Shown here piece by piece: positions 36,391-44,972 of a DNA stretch of 64,000 bases. The position numbers and the translations under genes were made by a program. The DNA comes from Halopseudomonas laoshanensis (GTDB lineage: Bacteria > Pseudomonadota > Gammaproteobacteria > Pseudomonadales > Pseudomonadaceae). Positions within the stretch are counted from its first letter, which is position 1. The number at the start of each line of letters is the position of its first letter. The notes beneath the pieces are model-generated. The model saw nothing but the letters and a program-made list of their open reading frames with translations, was not told where the DNA came from and searched no databases. The stretch is taken from the NCBI RefSeq assembly GCF_008365385.1, contig NZ_QOVF01000001.1, positions 372,001 to 436,000 on the forward strand, written 5' to 3'.

Positions 36391-37188
36391 TCAGAGGTAG
36401 GCGCGGACGACCGGGACCATGGGCGTTCCGCAACTCATGCCGCCGTCGACACGCATCAGGGCGCCGTTCACATAGCGCGCCTCGTCGGAGGCGAGGAACA
36501 GCGCCATATTGGCGATATCTTCCGGCTCACCCAGCTGTGGCACGTTCTGCAAGTCGAGGAAGGCGCGGGTCATCTCTTCATTGGCCCAGCCTTCAAGCGC
36601 AGCGGTACGGATCACGCCGGGCAGGATCGCGTTGCAGCGAACCCCCTGCTTGCCGAAGGTGGCGGCGATGGTTTGCACATACCAGTTGAGTGCCGCTTTG
36701 GAAGCGCCGTAACTGAACTGGGCGACTTCCCCGGCAATCGAACTGGTGGACGAGGTGAAGATGATCGAGCCAGAGGCTTGCTTCAGCATGTGGGGCAGGG
36801 CGTGCTTGCAGGCAAGCACGCCACCCAGCACGTTGACGCGCATGTTGGCGTGGAACAGCTCTTCATTGAAGTTGATGAAGTCCACATCCCGCGCTGTGTC
36901 TGGATTCTTGTTGACCGCGTTGTTGAAGAGGATGTCGATGCGGCCGTAGGTCTCGATGGTGGCGGCTATCATCTGCTTGAGATCGGACTCCTGACCAACG
37001 TCAACCTTGAGCGCCGTCGCTTCGTTGCCCGCCGCCGTGATGCTGTGCACGACGCGCTCCGCAGCGTCGGCGTAGAGGTCGGTCACTACAACCTTGGCGC
37101 CCTGAGCGGCAAATGTGATGGCGCTGGCGCGGCCAATACCGCTCCCGGCGCCGGTGATCACGGCTACTTTCCCTGCAAGTCTGTTCAT
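36391..37188 (-). CDS. SDR-family NAD(P)-dependent oxidoreductase
   Basis: This 265-residue classical SDR has the cofactor loop VITGAGSGIGRASAITF, an acidic residue after strand 2 (VVTDLY) indicating NAD, FNNAVNKN, and the catalytic SSTSSIAGEV...SYGASKAALN with Ser, Tyr and Lys in place. It follows the second DUF1329 gene by 30 bp and precedes the epoxide-hydrolase-like gene. An alcohol or diol oxidation in the same pathway is likely. The exact substrate is unknown. Confidence 0.88.
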   Translation of the reverse strand: MNRLAGKVAVITGAGSGIGRASAITFAAQGAKVVVTDLYADAAERVVHSITAAGNEATALKVDVGQESDLKQMIAATIETYGRIDILFNNAVNKNPDTARDVDFINFNEELFHANMRVNVLGGVLACKHALPHMLKQASGSIIFTSSTSSIAGEVAQFSYGASKAALNWYVQTIAATFGKQGVRCNAILPGVIRTAALEGWANEEMTRAFLDLQNVPQLGEPEDIANMALFLASDEARYVNGALMRVDGGMSCGTPMVPVVRAYL

Positions 37189-37218
37189 GGAAGTCTCCAG
37201 TCTGGAATCAGCACAGCG

Positions 37219-38568
37219 TTAACGGCTTTGGCCAGCGGCGATGGTTTGCGGATTGGCTTCGCGCTCCATAATCGGCGCCTCGCGGTAGCGCGTTGGGCCG
37301 TTGCCGAACATGCCGTACTGGCTGCGGGTAAAGTCGTACAGCGAGTAGGAATCCTGCTGCGGATTATTCGGGATGCCATAGGCCTGAATGTTGTATTGCG
37401 CGCCCGAGCGGAACATCTCGCCGCTGTCATCCCAGGCGTCGTACAAGGCTGCGCCGAAGGTATCTTCGTCAATGTAGTAACGGCGGGATTTCTGTGCGTG
37501 CCGCACACCTTCCTTGCGCTCAGCTGAAACAACCCAGGCGCGGTGCAATTCCCAACGCTCGCAAGCTGGGTTGATGTGGTTTTCCATCAGTTTGGTGTCC
37601 ATGTCGCAACCCCATTTCAACTGGTAGTTGCTGTAGGGCAGAAACATTTCCTTTTTGCCTTCCAGCGTCCAGTTGAAGCGGTCCATTTTGCCGGAGAACA
37701 GAAAGATTTCGTCGTAGAAGGACACACTGCCGAACGCGGCATTGGGCGTATCGTAGGAAAACTCCGGTGCCTTGCGGATGCGCCGCTGCCCAGTCGAATA
37801 GCTCCAGGCGTAGCGATCATTTTCCACTGGATCAAGGTGATCCCAATAACCGGAGGCGGTGCCCGCCGTACGAGCCGGAGCGACGATGCGCGACCAGATC
37901 CGGCTCGCGATCTTCGGGTCACGTCCTTCCACATCCAGTTGATAAAATGGTTTTTCACCGGTGGAGCGGTTGGTGTTGGTCAGGGTCACGCGCCCCTTAT
38001 TGACCACATAGGCGCTATGATTCCAGTTCCAACCGTTGACGCCCTGATAGTTGAGCAGGTAGTTCCACATGGCCTGCTCGCCGCTCTGCGGAATCGGAAA
38101 GGGCAGCCCGCCACGGCAGGCTTCACTGACGGATAAACCGTCGTGCAGCGATTTACACTCCGGGTTGCCCGCGTTATTCACGGTCGCCGCTAGAAAGGAC
38201 TCGGGGAACGCCGCCGTGCGGTGGGTCGGATAGATGTCCATGTAATAGGTATCCGGATACTGCTTGAGCAGCTTCATTTGCCCGGCAGAGAGCTGGTCGG
38301 CAAATTCGTCGGCGTTCTCGGCACTGATGCGAAAAAGTGGTTCTTCATCGGCGAAGGGATTTGGCCAGGATCCGTCGGCTGGCTTCAGGCTGGCGGGCAC
38401 CTCCAGGCCGCCGGTGTAAGCGGGAATGGTACCGGCCTCATTACCAGAGGCTATCGCACCAAAGCGGGTAAGGTCCTGGCCCAGGTCATCGGCGGTCCAT
38501 GTCTCGTTACCCAGCGCCGAGGTAGCTATGACCGCGAGCAAGCTGATTGCAATCTGATTCATCTTCAT
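37219..38568 (-). CDS. DUF1329 secreted protein, copy 2
   Basis: This 449-residue exported protein has a signal peptide (IAISLLAVIATSALG). It carries the family blocks YPTHRTAAFPESFL, CRGGLPFPIPQSGEQAMWN, YAWSYSTGQRRIRKAPEFSYD and YYIDEDTFGAALYDAWDD. It differs more from the other three copies, for example an S for P in SYSTGQRR. It follows its own DUF1302 gene by 42 bp and is followed by SDR and epoxide-hydrolase-like genes. Its partner and its sequence make it the separate lineage of the four. Confidence 0.92.
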   Translation of the reverse strand: MKMNQIAISLLAVIATSALGNETWTADDLGQDLTRFGAIASGNEAGTIPAYTGGLEVPASLKPADGSWPNPFADEEPLFRISAENADEFADQLSAGQMKLLKQYPDTYYMDIYPTHRTAAFPESFLAATVNNAGNPECKSLHDGLSVSEACRGGLPFPIPQSGEQAMWNYLLNYQGVNGWNWNHSAYVVNKGRVTLTNTNRSTGEKPFYQLDVEGRDPKIASRIWSRIVAPARTAGTASGYWDHLDPVENDRYAWSYSTGQRRIRKAPEFSYDTPNAAFGSVSFYDEIFLFSGKMDRFNWTLEGKKEMFLPYSNYQLKWGCDMDTKLMENHINPACERWELHRAWVVSAERKEGVRHAQKSRRYYIDEDTFGAALYDAWDDSGEMFRSGAQYNIQAYGIPNNPQQDSYSLYDFTRSQYGMFGNGPTRYREAPIMEREANPQTIAAGQSR

Positions 38569-38610
38569 GGAGTACTCCCAATTTTATTGTTATGTCTGAT
38601 GGTCGTTGGC

Positions 38611-40272
38611 CTAGAACGCAGTGCTCAGGGTCAACGATACCCAGTCACGATCGGAGAGGCCGATGCTGCCGTTACCCCCTACCACGGTGTTTCCAACGCC
38701 TGGAACATTGCGGGTGATGGTGTCGGAGCCATAGCCGATGTAAGACAGGCTGATGTCATAGCGCTCGTCCAGCACGCCTTTGATGCCCACCTTGAAGTTG
38801 TAATCGCCCTCGTTGCCACCGCCGGTGGCAGCATTGCCGGAAAGACCGTAGTTGAGGCTCATAGGCGCGGAGATATTCCAGCCGGGCAGAGCGCCCAGCC
38901 ACTGCGGGGTAAAGTTGATCGCCAGCCCGGCATAGTTGCGGGTAGCACAGCCCCAGTCCTTATCCTGGTTGACACAGCCGCCATAACCTTCGCCGCGGAA
39001 CTGATCGGCATTCTCGGTGACTTTGTCCAGATGGCTATAGGCGACCTCGGTAATCAGCGAGCCGGTGTCCCAAAGCGGTGTTGAAGGCAGCAGCCAGAGC
39101 GCGTTGGCGACCATGTGCCAGGTGTCGCCTCGCGCGCCTTGGTTGTCTGCCAGATCAAATCGGCTGGATATCAGCGAAGCGTTTTCACGATAAGACAGGT
39201 CAACACCCACCGACGCACCGCCGAGTACCGGCCCCGCTGACCAGCTCAAGCCGTAGAGCTTGATGTCTTCGGCGTAAATATAACGGGCAGAGCTGGGCCC
39301 GGTTTGCAGGCCCCAGGGGGTGTAGTCATCAAACTCGCGGTAGAACGCGCTGATATCCGATTGCATGAAATCGAGGCTGTAACGCGCCATGACGCCCCAG
39401 TTGCCGCGGTTGTCGGGTTCTAGCGGGTCTTCAATGGGAAAGGCAAAGCCGGGGGCAACGGGCAAGCGGTCCGGGCCTTGCAGAGCCACGTCGGCAGAGG
39501 CCAGGTAGGTTCCGCCTTCAGGTGCGCGCGTTGAATCCCATTCAAGGAAATACTGTGCCGCGAGGGAGAGCCGATCAGTGACCTGGGCCTGGCCTGAGAT
39601 TTGTGCCAGCGGCAGGAATACCTCGCGGGTTTCAGTGCCGGGATTTGCCTGAGCCTTGCGGCCATCCAGAGGGGCTTGCGAATAGGAAACAGCGTGCCCG
39701 GGGATCAGCAGACCGTTGCCCCAATAGAGAGTGTGACGTCCCGCACGCAGGCTGACCGGCGCATCGCCGAGATAAAACCGGGTGAACAAAAACGCATCGA
39801 GCAGCTCACCGTTCAAACCCTGGTGGTAGCGCTTGGTGTGGGATGAGTAGCGATCACCGATATAGCTGCTGGTACTGGGTCCGGCAGGCGCACCTGGATA
39901 GTAGATGTTGCCCGGATTGGTCTCGATATCGGTATCGGCGTAGGCCTGATCGTACCAGGCCGCACCACTGATGCGCAGGCCATGGGTTCTCTTGTAAGCC
40001 AGCTCCAACTCGCTCATCACATCCAGACGGTTGGTTACCACGTCACCGCGATCAAACTTGTAGTTTGATTCGTCATAGGTAGCGTTGTTGCCCAGTGCGT
40101 TGTCGCGGCCTTCGGCGCGCACGCCCAGGTTGTAACGAATGGTATTGTCCCAGCGGCCGCTCAGGTCGGGATTGCCGGTATCGAATTCTGCTGCCTGAAT
40201 ACTGCTGACACAGGCAAGCGAGACTGAGAGTCCTACAGCCTTGCTGAGTAATGAAAACTCTGGCTTGAACAT
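38611..40272 (-). CDS. DUF1302 outer-membrane beta-barrel-like protein, copy 2
   Basis: This 553-residue protein has a signal peptide ending near SIQAAE and the DUF1302 opening FDTGNPDLSGRWDNTIRYNLG. The conserved block AGRHTLYWGNGLLIPGHAVSYSQAPLDG corresponds to that of copy 1, and the chain ends WVSLTLSTAF with the terminal Phe of outer-membrane barrels. It heads the seven-gene operon that ends with the first MFS gene. It starts after CGGAGAAGCTCA. A substrate-entry role at the outer membrane is inferred from the family's gene context. Confidence 0.9.
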   Translation of the reverse strand: MFKPEFSLLSKAVGLSVSLACVSSIQAAEFDTGNPDLSGRWDNTIRYNLGVRAEGRDNALGNNATYDESNYKFDRGDVVTNRLDVMSELELAYKRTHGLRISGAAWYDQAYADTDIETNPGNIYYPGAPAGPSTSSYIGDRYSSHTKRYHQGLNGELLDAFLFTRFYLGDAPVSLRAGRHTLYWGNGLLIPGHAVSYSQAPLDGRKAQANPGTETREVFLPLAQISGQAQVTDRLSLAAQYFLEWDSTRAPEGGTYLASADVALQGPDRLPVAPGFAFPIEDPLEPDNRGNWGVMARYSLDFMQSDISAFYREFDDYTPWGLQTGPSSARYIYAEDIKLYGLSWSAGPVLGGASVGVDLSYRENASLISSRFDLADNQGARGDTWHMVANALWLLPSTPLWDTGSLITEVAYSHLDKVTENADQFRGEGYGGCVNQDKDWGCATRNYAGLAINFTPQWLGALPGWNISAPMSLNYGLSGNAATGGGNEGDYNFKVGIKGVLDERYDISLSYIGYGSDTITRNVPGVGNTVVGGNGSIGLSDRDWVSLTLSTAF

Positions 40273-40471
40273 TGAGCTTCTCCGTTGATCTTGTTTTTAT
40301 AATCTGACCGTTGTCAGTAAACGTCACGGGGGCGGAGGGGACAACGCGTAGGGCTATCGCTGAACTGTCTGTACCTATCGATGAACTGCGTTCGGCGCTG
40401 AACCCGGCCAAGTTGCTGGGCGAAGCGAGGTCAGTAAGAGCAACCCGGCCTCGCCTTTTCAATAGCCCGCC

Positions 40472-41380
40472 TCAGCTCTCCTGTAGCCAAGTATCCATGG
40501 CCTGCCAGACCTGCAGCCTTGATGAAGCCATGTTGTGCATATGGGCGGCGCAGCCGATGAGAGTGACCGTGCTGTGAGAGGCGAGAGGATAGAATGCTGC
40601 TTCGCGCTGCGGGTCAGGGCTGACATCGACTTCGCCGTACAGCAGCATGACCGGGCAACCAATGGCCGCGGCTTCGCGCGTCACGGCACCAGGGGTAAGT
40701 GCAGCCAATGCGAGGGTTACAGGCGTCAGGCCGGCGTGCTGATTATCACGTTCGATCAGCTGCTCCGGGACATCAGGCAGGTGAAAAAAGCCGCGCATGG
40801 GTTGCCGGTCAGTTGCGATGTAACCGCCCGCAGCAAGACTTGCTTGCACGCTGGCTACGTCAGTGTCGCCCAGCTCCAGAGGCAGGTTGCTCCAGCCCGC
40901 TACAATCAGCCGCTCAAAGGTTTGAAAGCATCCCTGTTGGTAAACTGCCAGCATTCCGCCCATGGAATGGCCCAGCCCGGATAGTCGCAACGTGCAATGC
41001 GGCGGTAGCTGCAGCCATTCGCCTTCCAACAGTCCAGCGGCGGTTTGCCGTGTGGCAAAGTCGCTGGCAGCGGCAATCATTTCCAACGTTAGTTGGTTCT
41101 CGGGTTGCGGCATACTGCTGGCGCCCATACCGAGGGTGTCGATGGCCAACACCAGATAACCGCGCCCGGTCATGTATCTGGCAAAGCTATAAGAAGGATC
41201 CAGATAATCAGGATGATAATAATCACTGGAACAACTGCCACCATGTAGGCACACCAGTAGGTCTACCGTGCCGTTGTTAGCAGTCAGATCATCTGCAGCG
41301 AAAAGTTGGCCAGACAGGGTGACGGGCGTGGAGTAGGGTGTGAGATGGCTGATGTTCCACGTCAGTTTGATTTTCTGCAT
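40472..41380 (-). CDS. Alpha/beta-hydrolase fold enzyme
   Basis: This 302-residue protein has the alpha/beta-hydrolase layout. LVCLHGGSCSSDYY holds the oxyanion HGG, GLGHSMGGMLA is the nucleophile elbow with Ser, LYGEVDVS holds the acid, and CAAHMHN the catalytic His. No signal peptide is present, so it is cytoplasmic. It may cleave an ester, lactone or C-C bond in the pathway. A terminator lies between it and the DUF1329 gene upstream, so it probably has its own promoter. An AAAGGACC ribosome-binding site precedes the start. Confidence 0.87.
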   Translation of the reverse strand: MQKIKLTWNISHLTPYSTPVTLSGQLFAADDLTANNGTVDLLVCLHGGSCSSDYYHPDYLDPSYSFARYMTGRGYLVLAIDTLGMGASSMPQPENQLTLEMIAAASDFATRQTAAGLLEGEWLQLPPHCTLRLSGLGHSMGGMLAVYQQGCFQTFERLIVAGWSNLPLELGDTDVASVQASLAAGGYIATDRQPMRGFFHLPDVPEQLIERDNQHAGLTPVTLALAALTPGAVTREAAAIGCPVMLLYGEVDVSPDPQREAAFYPLASHSTVTLIGCAAHMHNMASSRLQVWQAMDTWLQES

Positions 41381-41401
41381 GGTGGGGTCCTTTCAGGAAA
41401 C

Positions 41402-41440
41402 AAAAAAAAGCCCTTCAGCGGCGTGGGCAACTGAAGGGCT
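41402..41440 (-). terminator. Strong intrinsic terminator after DUF1329 copy 3
   Basis: A perfect 10-bp stem, AGCCCTTCAG with CTGAAGGGCT, has a 12-nt loop. On the minus strand it is followed by eight T (41409-41402). It lies 15 bp after the third DUF1329 stop and must end that transcript before the hydrolase gene. Confidence 0.88.
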
Positions 41441-41455
41441 CAGAGGGGCGATCAA

Positions 41456-42814
41456 TTAACGCTGAGATTCACGCGATACGATCGCTTCGGGGTTGAGCTC
41501 GCGCTCGCTTCTGGCTTCGCTCAACACGCGATAACCACCGGTCATGCCGTCGTTGATAATGCCGTACATGCCTTTGTTGAAATCAAATATGGTGTGTTTG
41601 ACGATATAGGGAATGTCGTGATCATAGAACTGCACGCCACCCATCATCATTGAACGGTACAGCTCGCCGTTCTGATCCCAGGCATCGTAGAGGCCAGCGC
41701 CGAAGGTATCTTCATCAAGGTAGTAGGTGCGCTTGCTGTATACGTGGCGCATACCAGGCTTGAGCGTTGCCTCCACTTCCCAGACGCGGTGCTTTTCCCA
41801 GCGCTCGCATTCCGGATTGGCGTGCGCTGTCCGGAACTGGTCATCACAGTTGAAGTAGAACTTGTATTGGTTGTATGGGATCAGCATTTCCTTGCGGCCA
41901 ACCAATTTGAAATCAAACCGGTCCTGCACGCCGGAGAACATGAACAGTTCATCAAACAGTTCCAGACCGCCCATACTGCCAACTGGCGTGTCGTAGTTGA
42001 ATTCCGGGGCAAGCTTCACGCGACGTTGACCGGGTGTATAACTCCATGCTCGCCGTGGCTGAGCGGTAGGGTTGAGGAAGTCCATCAATCCTGTCAGTTC
42101 GCCGGCCTTGCGCGCTGGCGCTTTGGTCACCGAATAAACGCGGTAGAACAACTCAGGATCGCGGCCGGGGATGTCAGTCTGGTAATAAGGCCGCTCGACA
42201 AAGGTTGCCTGGTTGGCTGTACGAGTAACAGAGCCGTTACGATCGACTACCCAGGTATCGGATGAGGAGGTAGTAGTACCAAACTTGCCGTCGTTATAGC
42301 GCACCAGCAGGTTCCACATCATTTCATTGCCGTTTTGTGCTATGGGAAAGGGAATTCCGCCGCGGCAATCGGCTTCGAGCGCCAAACCTTCATTGGAGGT
42401 ATTACAGGTGGTGGCATTCCGGATACTTGCCTCTTCCACTTCCTTTGGATAGGCCGCTGTGCGGTGGGAAGGATAGATATCCATATAATATTCGGGATTG
42501 CGCTGCAGTACTTCCTTCTGACCGGCGCTCAGCAGATCAGCGTGCTCAGCCATGTTCTCTGAGGTAATGCGATATAGCGGCTGCTCGTCCTTGAACGGGT
42601 TGACCCAGAAGCCGCTGTCAGGCTGGAAGCCTTCCGGAGCGTCGCGCAGCCCGCCTTCATAGGGAGGAATTGAACCGTCCGCATTGCCTGCTTGAATGGC
42701 TCCCACCGCTGTCAGGCTTTGCCCTAACTTCTCTGCCTCTTCGGGGCTCACAGCCGCAAAGGAGGCGGCAGATAGTCCGCCCAGTAACAAACCGATAGCA
42801 ATATTCAGTTTCAT
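41456..42814 (-). CDS. DUF1329 secreted protein, copy 3
   Basis: This 452-residue exported protein (signal peptide IAIGLLLGGLSAASFA) is very like copies 1 and 4. Shared blocks are IYPSHRTAAYPKEV, CRGGIPFPIAQNGNEMMWN, PRRAWSYTPGQRRVKLAPEFNYDTPVGSMG and YYLDEDTFGAGLYDAWDQNG. No intact DUF1302 gene precedes it; only a remnant does. The spacer before the ATG (CGGAGAACGTTC) closely matches the DUF1302-DUF1329 spacer of copy 1, showing common descent. It is divergent from the P450 operon and separated from the following hydrolase by a terminator. Confidence 0.92.
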   Translation of the reverse strand: MKLNIAIGLLLGGLSAASFAAVSPEEAEKLGQSLTAVGAIQAGNADGSIPPYEGGLRDAPEGFQPDSGFWVNPFKDEQPLYRITSENMAEHADLLSAGQKEVLQRNPEYYMDIYPSHRTAAYPKEVEEASIRNATTCNTSNEGLALEADCRGGIPFPIAQNGNEMMWNLLVRYNDGKFGTTTSSSDTWVVDRNGSVTRTANQATFVERPYYQTDIPGRDPELFYRVYSVTKAPARKAGELTGLMDFLNPTAQPRRAWSYTPGQRRVKLAPEFNYDTPVGSMGGLELFDELFMFSGVQDRFDFKLVGRKEMLIPYNQYKFYFNCDDQFRTAHANPECERWEKHRVWEVEATLKPGMRHVYSKRTYYLDEDTFGAGLYDAWDQNGELYRSMMMGGVQFYDHDIPYIVKHTIFDFNKGMYGIINDGMTGGYRVLSEARSERELNPEAIVSRESQR

Positions 42815-43041
42815 GAACGTTCTCCGTTATTGATGTTGTTAGAACGAGATTTGCTGGAGCAAAGCCGGCCATAGGTGGCGCTGGGCTGACCCAGAGCTCC
42901 GCGACCATCGCAAGTGTTCCATGATTGATTGGGGGTAGTGATGGGAAAGCGTGGGCTGCACTGGCCGAGCAGCGTCTGAAAAGACACTGTTAAACGTGCT
43001 GACCATGACAAGCGTCCGGAATGATCCAGATCTGTGCTCAT
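42811..43041 (-). pseudogene. Possible decayed DUF1302 gene (or small unrecognised ORF)
   Basis: A 76-codon frame starts at 43041 behind a good AAAGGACAG site and overlaps the DUF1329 start by four bases, but its product matches nothing I know. In a shifted frame, 42839-42874 encodes LWPALLQQISF followed by TAA. This mirrors the DUF1302 C-terminus (WVSLTYKTSF then TAA) in spacing from Trp to the final Ser-Phe. The stop-to-ATG spacer is also nearly the same as that behind DUF1302 copy 1. I read this as the 3' stub of a lost DUF1302 gene. The 76-codon frame may be coincidental. Confidence 0.45.
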
Positions 43042-43339
43042 TTTTCTGTCCTTTTATTTTTATTTTTTAGCGGCTAATGCTTTTAACGCAGCGTAGAAGG
43101 ACGTCGGAAAGTCATTCGAACTGTCAGCAATGCCTGAGTAAACCGTAGCAGAGATCCTTTTTTAATTCCATATGCAGATTAATATTCTGCAATAAGAATT
43201 GTAAGTGCTATGGTAAAAACACACCTGTTGGCGAAATCGGTGAGCAGTGCCAATCGTTTTACTCAGGGTAAAACGGTTGCGCAGCACCTGGGCAAGCTTT
43301 GTTATAGGGTGCTCACCAGCTTGAAAAAGGGATACAACC
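43042..43339. promoter_or_regulatory. Divergent promoter region between DUF1329 copy 3 and the P450 operon
   Basis: These 298 bp contain no gene. They hold AT-rich stretches suited to a minus-strand promoter, a TAATATTCTGCAATAAGA element at 43180-43197 like that at 1377, and the palindrome listed separately. A possible -35 TTGCGC (43277) and -10 TTATAG (43302) with 19-bp spacing would place the plus-strand promoter so that the palindrome overlaps its -35 box. AAAAAGGG is the ribosome-binding site for the flavoprotein gene. Confidence 0.45.
43251..43279. promoter_or_regulatory. Palindromic operator, site 1
   Basis: The core GTTTTACTCAGGGTAAAAC (43256-43274) is a 19-bp inverted repeat with one mismatch, and the arms extend imperfectly to 12 bp (CAATCGTTTTAC / GTAAAACGGTTG). 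The same palindrome occurs at 52545-52563. It is 60 bp before the flavoprotein start and overlaps a possible -35 box, as expected for a repressor of the TetR or similar class. Confidence 0.72.
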
Positions 43340-44929
43340 ATGAATAACAACAAGACAGATTTCGACGTAATTATCGTAGGTGGCGGCACCAACGGCCTGT
43401 CGGCGGGCTGCTATCTCGGCCTGGAAGGGAAAAGGACGCTGGTGCTGGAGGCGCTCGACAAAGTGGGCGGCATGGCATCGTCGGGGTATCTGATCCCTGA
43501 AGCCCCCGAGCATCTGGTACACCCCTGCGCTCTGGACATGATGTCGATGCGTGTTCATTCCCACATTCCCCAGGAACTGGACCTTGAGCGCCACGGATTC
43601 AAGTCCATCGAGCTGGCGCCAGGGTACGTTTATCTGCACCCGGATGGGAGCTCGCTGGTGTTCTGGCGAGATCGGCTGAAAACCGCTGCGGAGATCAGGC
43701 GCTACAGCAACAATGACGCTCAGGCGTTTCTGGAGTTCATGAACGTTATCGACATGTTCCTGGAAATTGCTCTCCCAATGATGCGCGTTGATCCGGCGAA
43801 ATTGAACTTCGGGGCCAAGCTGAAAGTGATAGGCAGCGCCCTGAAAAATCGTAAGCTCAAGCCTGAATTGATGGGTCTGCTGACCGGCTCCGCGCATCAG
43901 GCAGCACGTGAACGCTTCGAGCACCCGGTCACCATTTCCGCGATGTGCGCCCTGACTGGATTGGCCGGAGATATCACCGCTGATGGCGGCGGTATCTACT
44001 ATGCCTTGCTGGGCTTTCTTCACCGCTTTGGTGTTGGTCGGGTGCTCGGCGGGATGCAGCAACTGAGCAATGCCATGCGCTCCAGGCTCGAAGAATTGGG
44101 CGGGCAGGTCATTACCTCTGCAACCGTGACGGAAATCGTCTCCAGCCAAGGAACGGTGAAAGGCGTCAAGCTGGCCGATGGACGCGAGTTCACGGCCCGC
44201 TCGGTCATCGCCGGCTGCCATCCTAAAGTGGCTTTGGAAATGGTGACGGCTGGCGAAATGCCCAGGCACCTGCTCACCCGTATCGCCATGGCGCCAGCCA
44301 ATGCCAAGGGCTCAGGGCCGCTCAAGGTGGATGTGGCGCTGGACGGTCAGATTTCCGTGCCGCGCTTCGAACAAGCCCGGGGCGACGGCGTCGACCTGCG
44401 CAAGACCTGCCTGCTGATCGGTACCGAGGAAGCCGTGCTGGAAAGCTTTAGCGCCTGCGCCCGGGGTGAAGTACCTACGCTACCGTATATCACCATGGCC
44501 ACTCCAAGCGCTGCGGATCCTTCCCAGGCTCCGGCCGGCCAGGACGTGGTCTACATCTACCCGCCGGTCATGCCGGTCAACCCGAAAGCGGGCTGGGATA
44601 ACATCAGGGAAGCTGTTGCAGATCAGGTCATCGATCAGCTCTCGGCCTATGTAGAAGGCATCAAGGGGCATGTCATAGGTCGGCGGATCGAAGCCGCGCC
44701 GGATTTTACCGCACGTCTGAACACGGTGAATGGATGTGTCGTGCATATCGACACCACCTCTATGCGCTCCAGCACCATGCGCCCGGCTCACGGGCTGGGC
44801 GGCGATACCCTGCCGGTCGCAGGCTTGTATCTGGGCAGTGCCGGCATTCATCCCGGTGGCGGCGTGAATGGCATGGCTGGCCGTCTGGCAGCCAAGCGCG
44901 TGGCCAGTTATCTGGCGAAGAACCCCTAA
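43340..44929 (+). CDS. Phytoene-desaturase-like FAD-dependent oxidoreductase
   Basis: This 529-residue flavoprotein starts with the FAD loop VIIVGGGTNGLSAGCYL and E-rich strand end LVLEALDKVGGMASS. The C-terminus GLYLGSAGIHPGGGVNGMAG is the closing FAD-binding motif of the phytoene desaturase/PYROXD2-like family. It has no signal peptide and is probably soluble or peripheral. Such enzymes oxidise or isomerise C-C bonds of hydrophobic molecules. It leads the operon with the P450 44 bp downstream, so it likely acts on the same substrate or its product. The start has AAAGGG at a good distance. Confidence 0.85.
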   Translation: MNNNKTDFDVIIVGGGTNGLSAGCYLGLEGKRTLVLEALDKVGGMASSGYLIPEAPEHLVHPCALDMMSMRVHSHIPQELDLERHGFKSIELAPGYVYLHPDGSSLVFWRDRLKTAAEIRRYSNNDAQAFLEFMNVIDMFLEIALPMMRVDPAKLNFGAKLKVIGSALKNRKLKPELMGLLTGSAHQAARERFEHPVTISAMCALTGLAGDITADGGGIYYALLGFLHRFGVGRVLGGMQQLSNAMRSRLEELGGQVITSATVTEIVSSQGTVKGVKLADGREFTARSVIAGCHPKVALEMVTAGEMPRHLLTRIAMAPANAKGSGPLKVDVALDGQISVPRFEQARGDGVDLRKTCLLIGTEEAVLESFSACARGEVPTLPYITMATPSAADPSQAPAGQDVVYIYPPVMPVNPKAGWDNIREAVADQVIDQLSAYVEGIKGHVIGRRIEAAPDFTARLNTVNGCVVHIDTTSMRSSTMRPAHGLGGDTLPVAGLYLGSAGIHPGGGVNGMAGRLAAKRVASYLAKNP

Positions 44930-44972
44930 CGATCAAATAACAAAAATTACATTCTTAACAGGAGGACACCCT

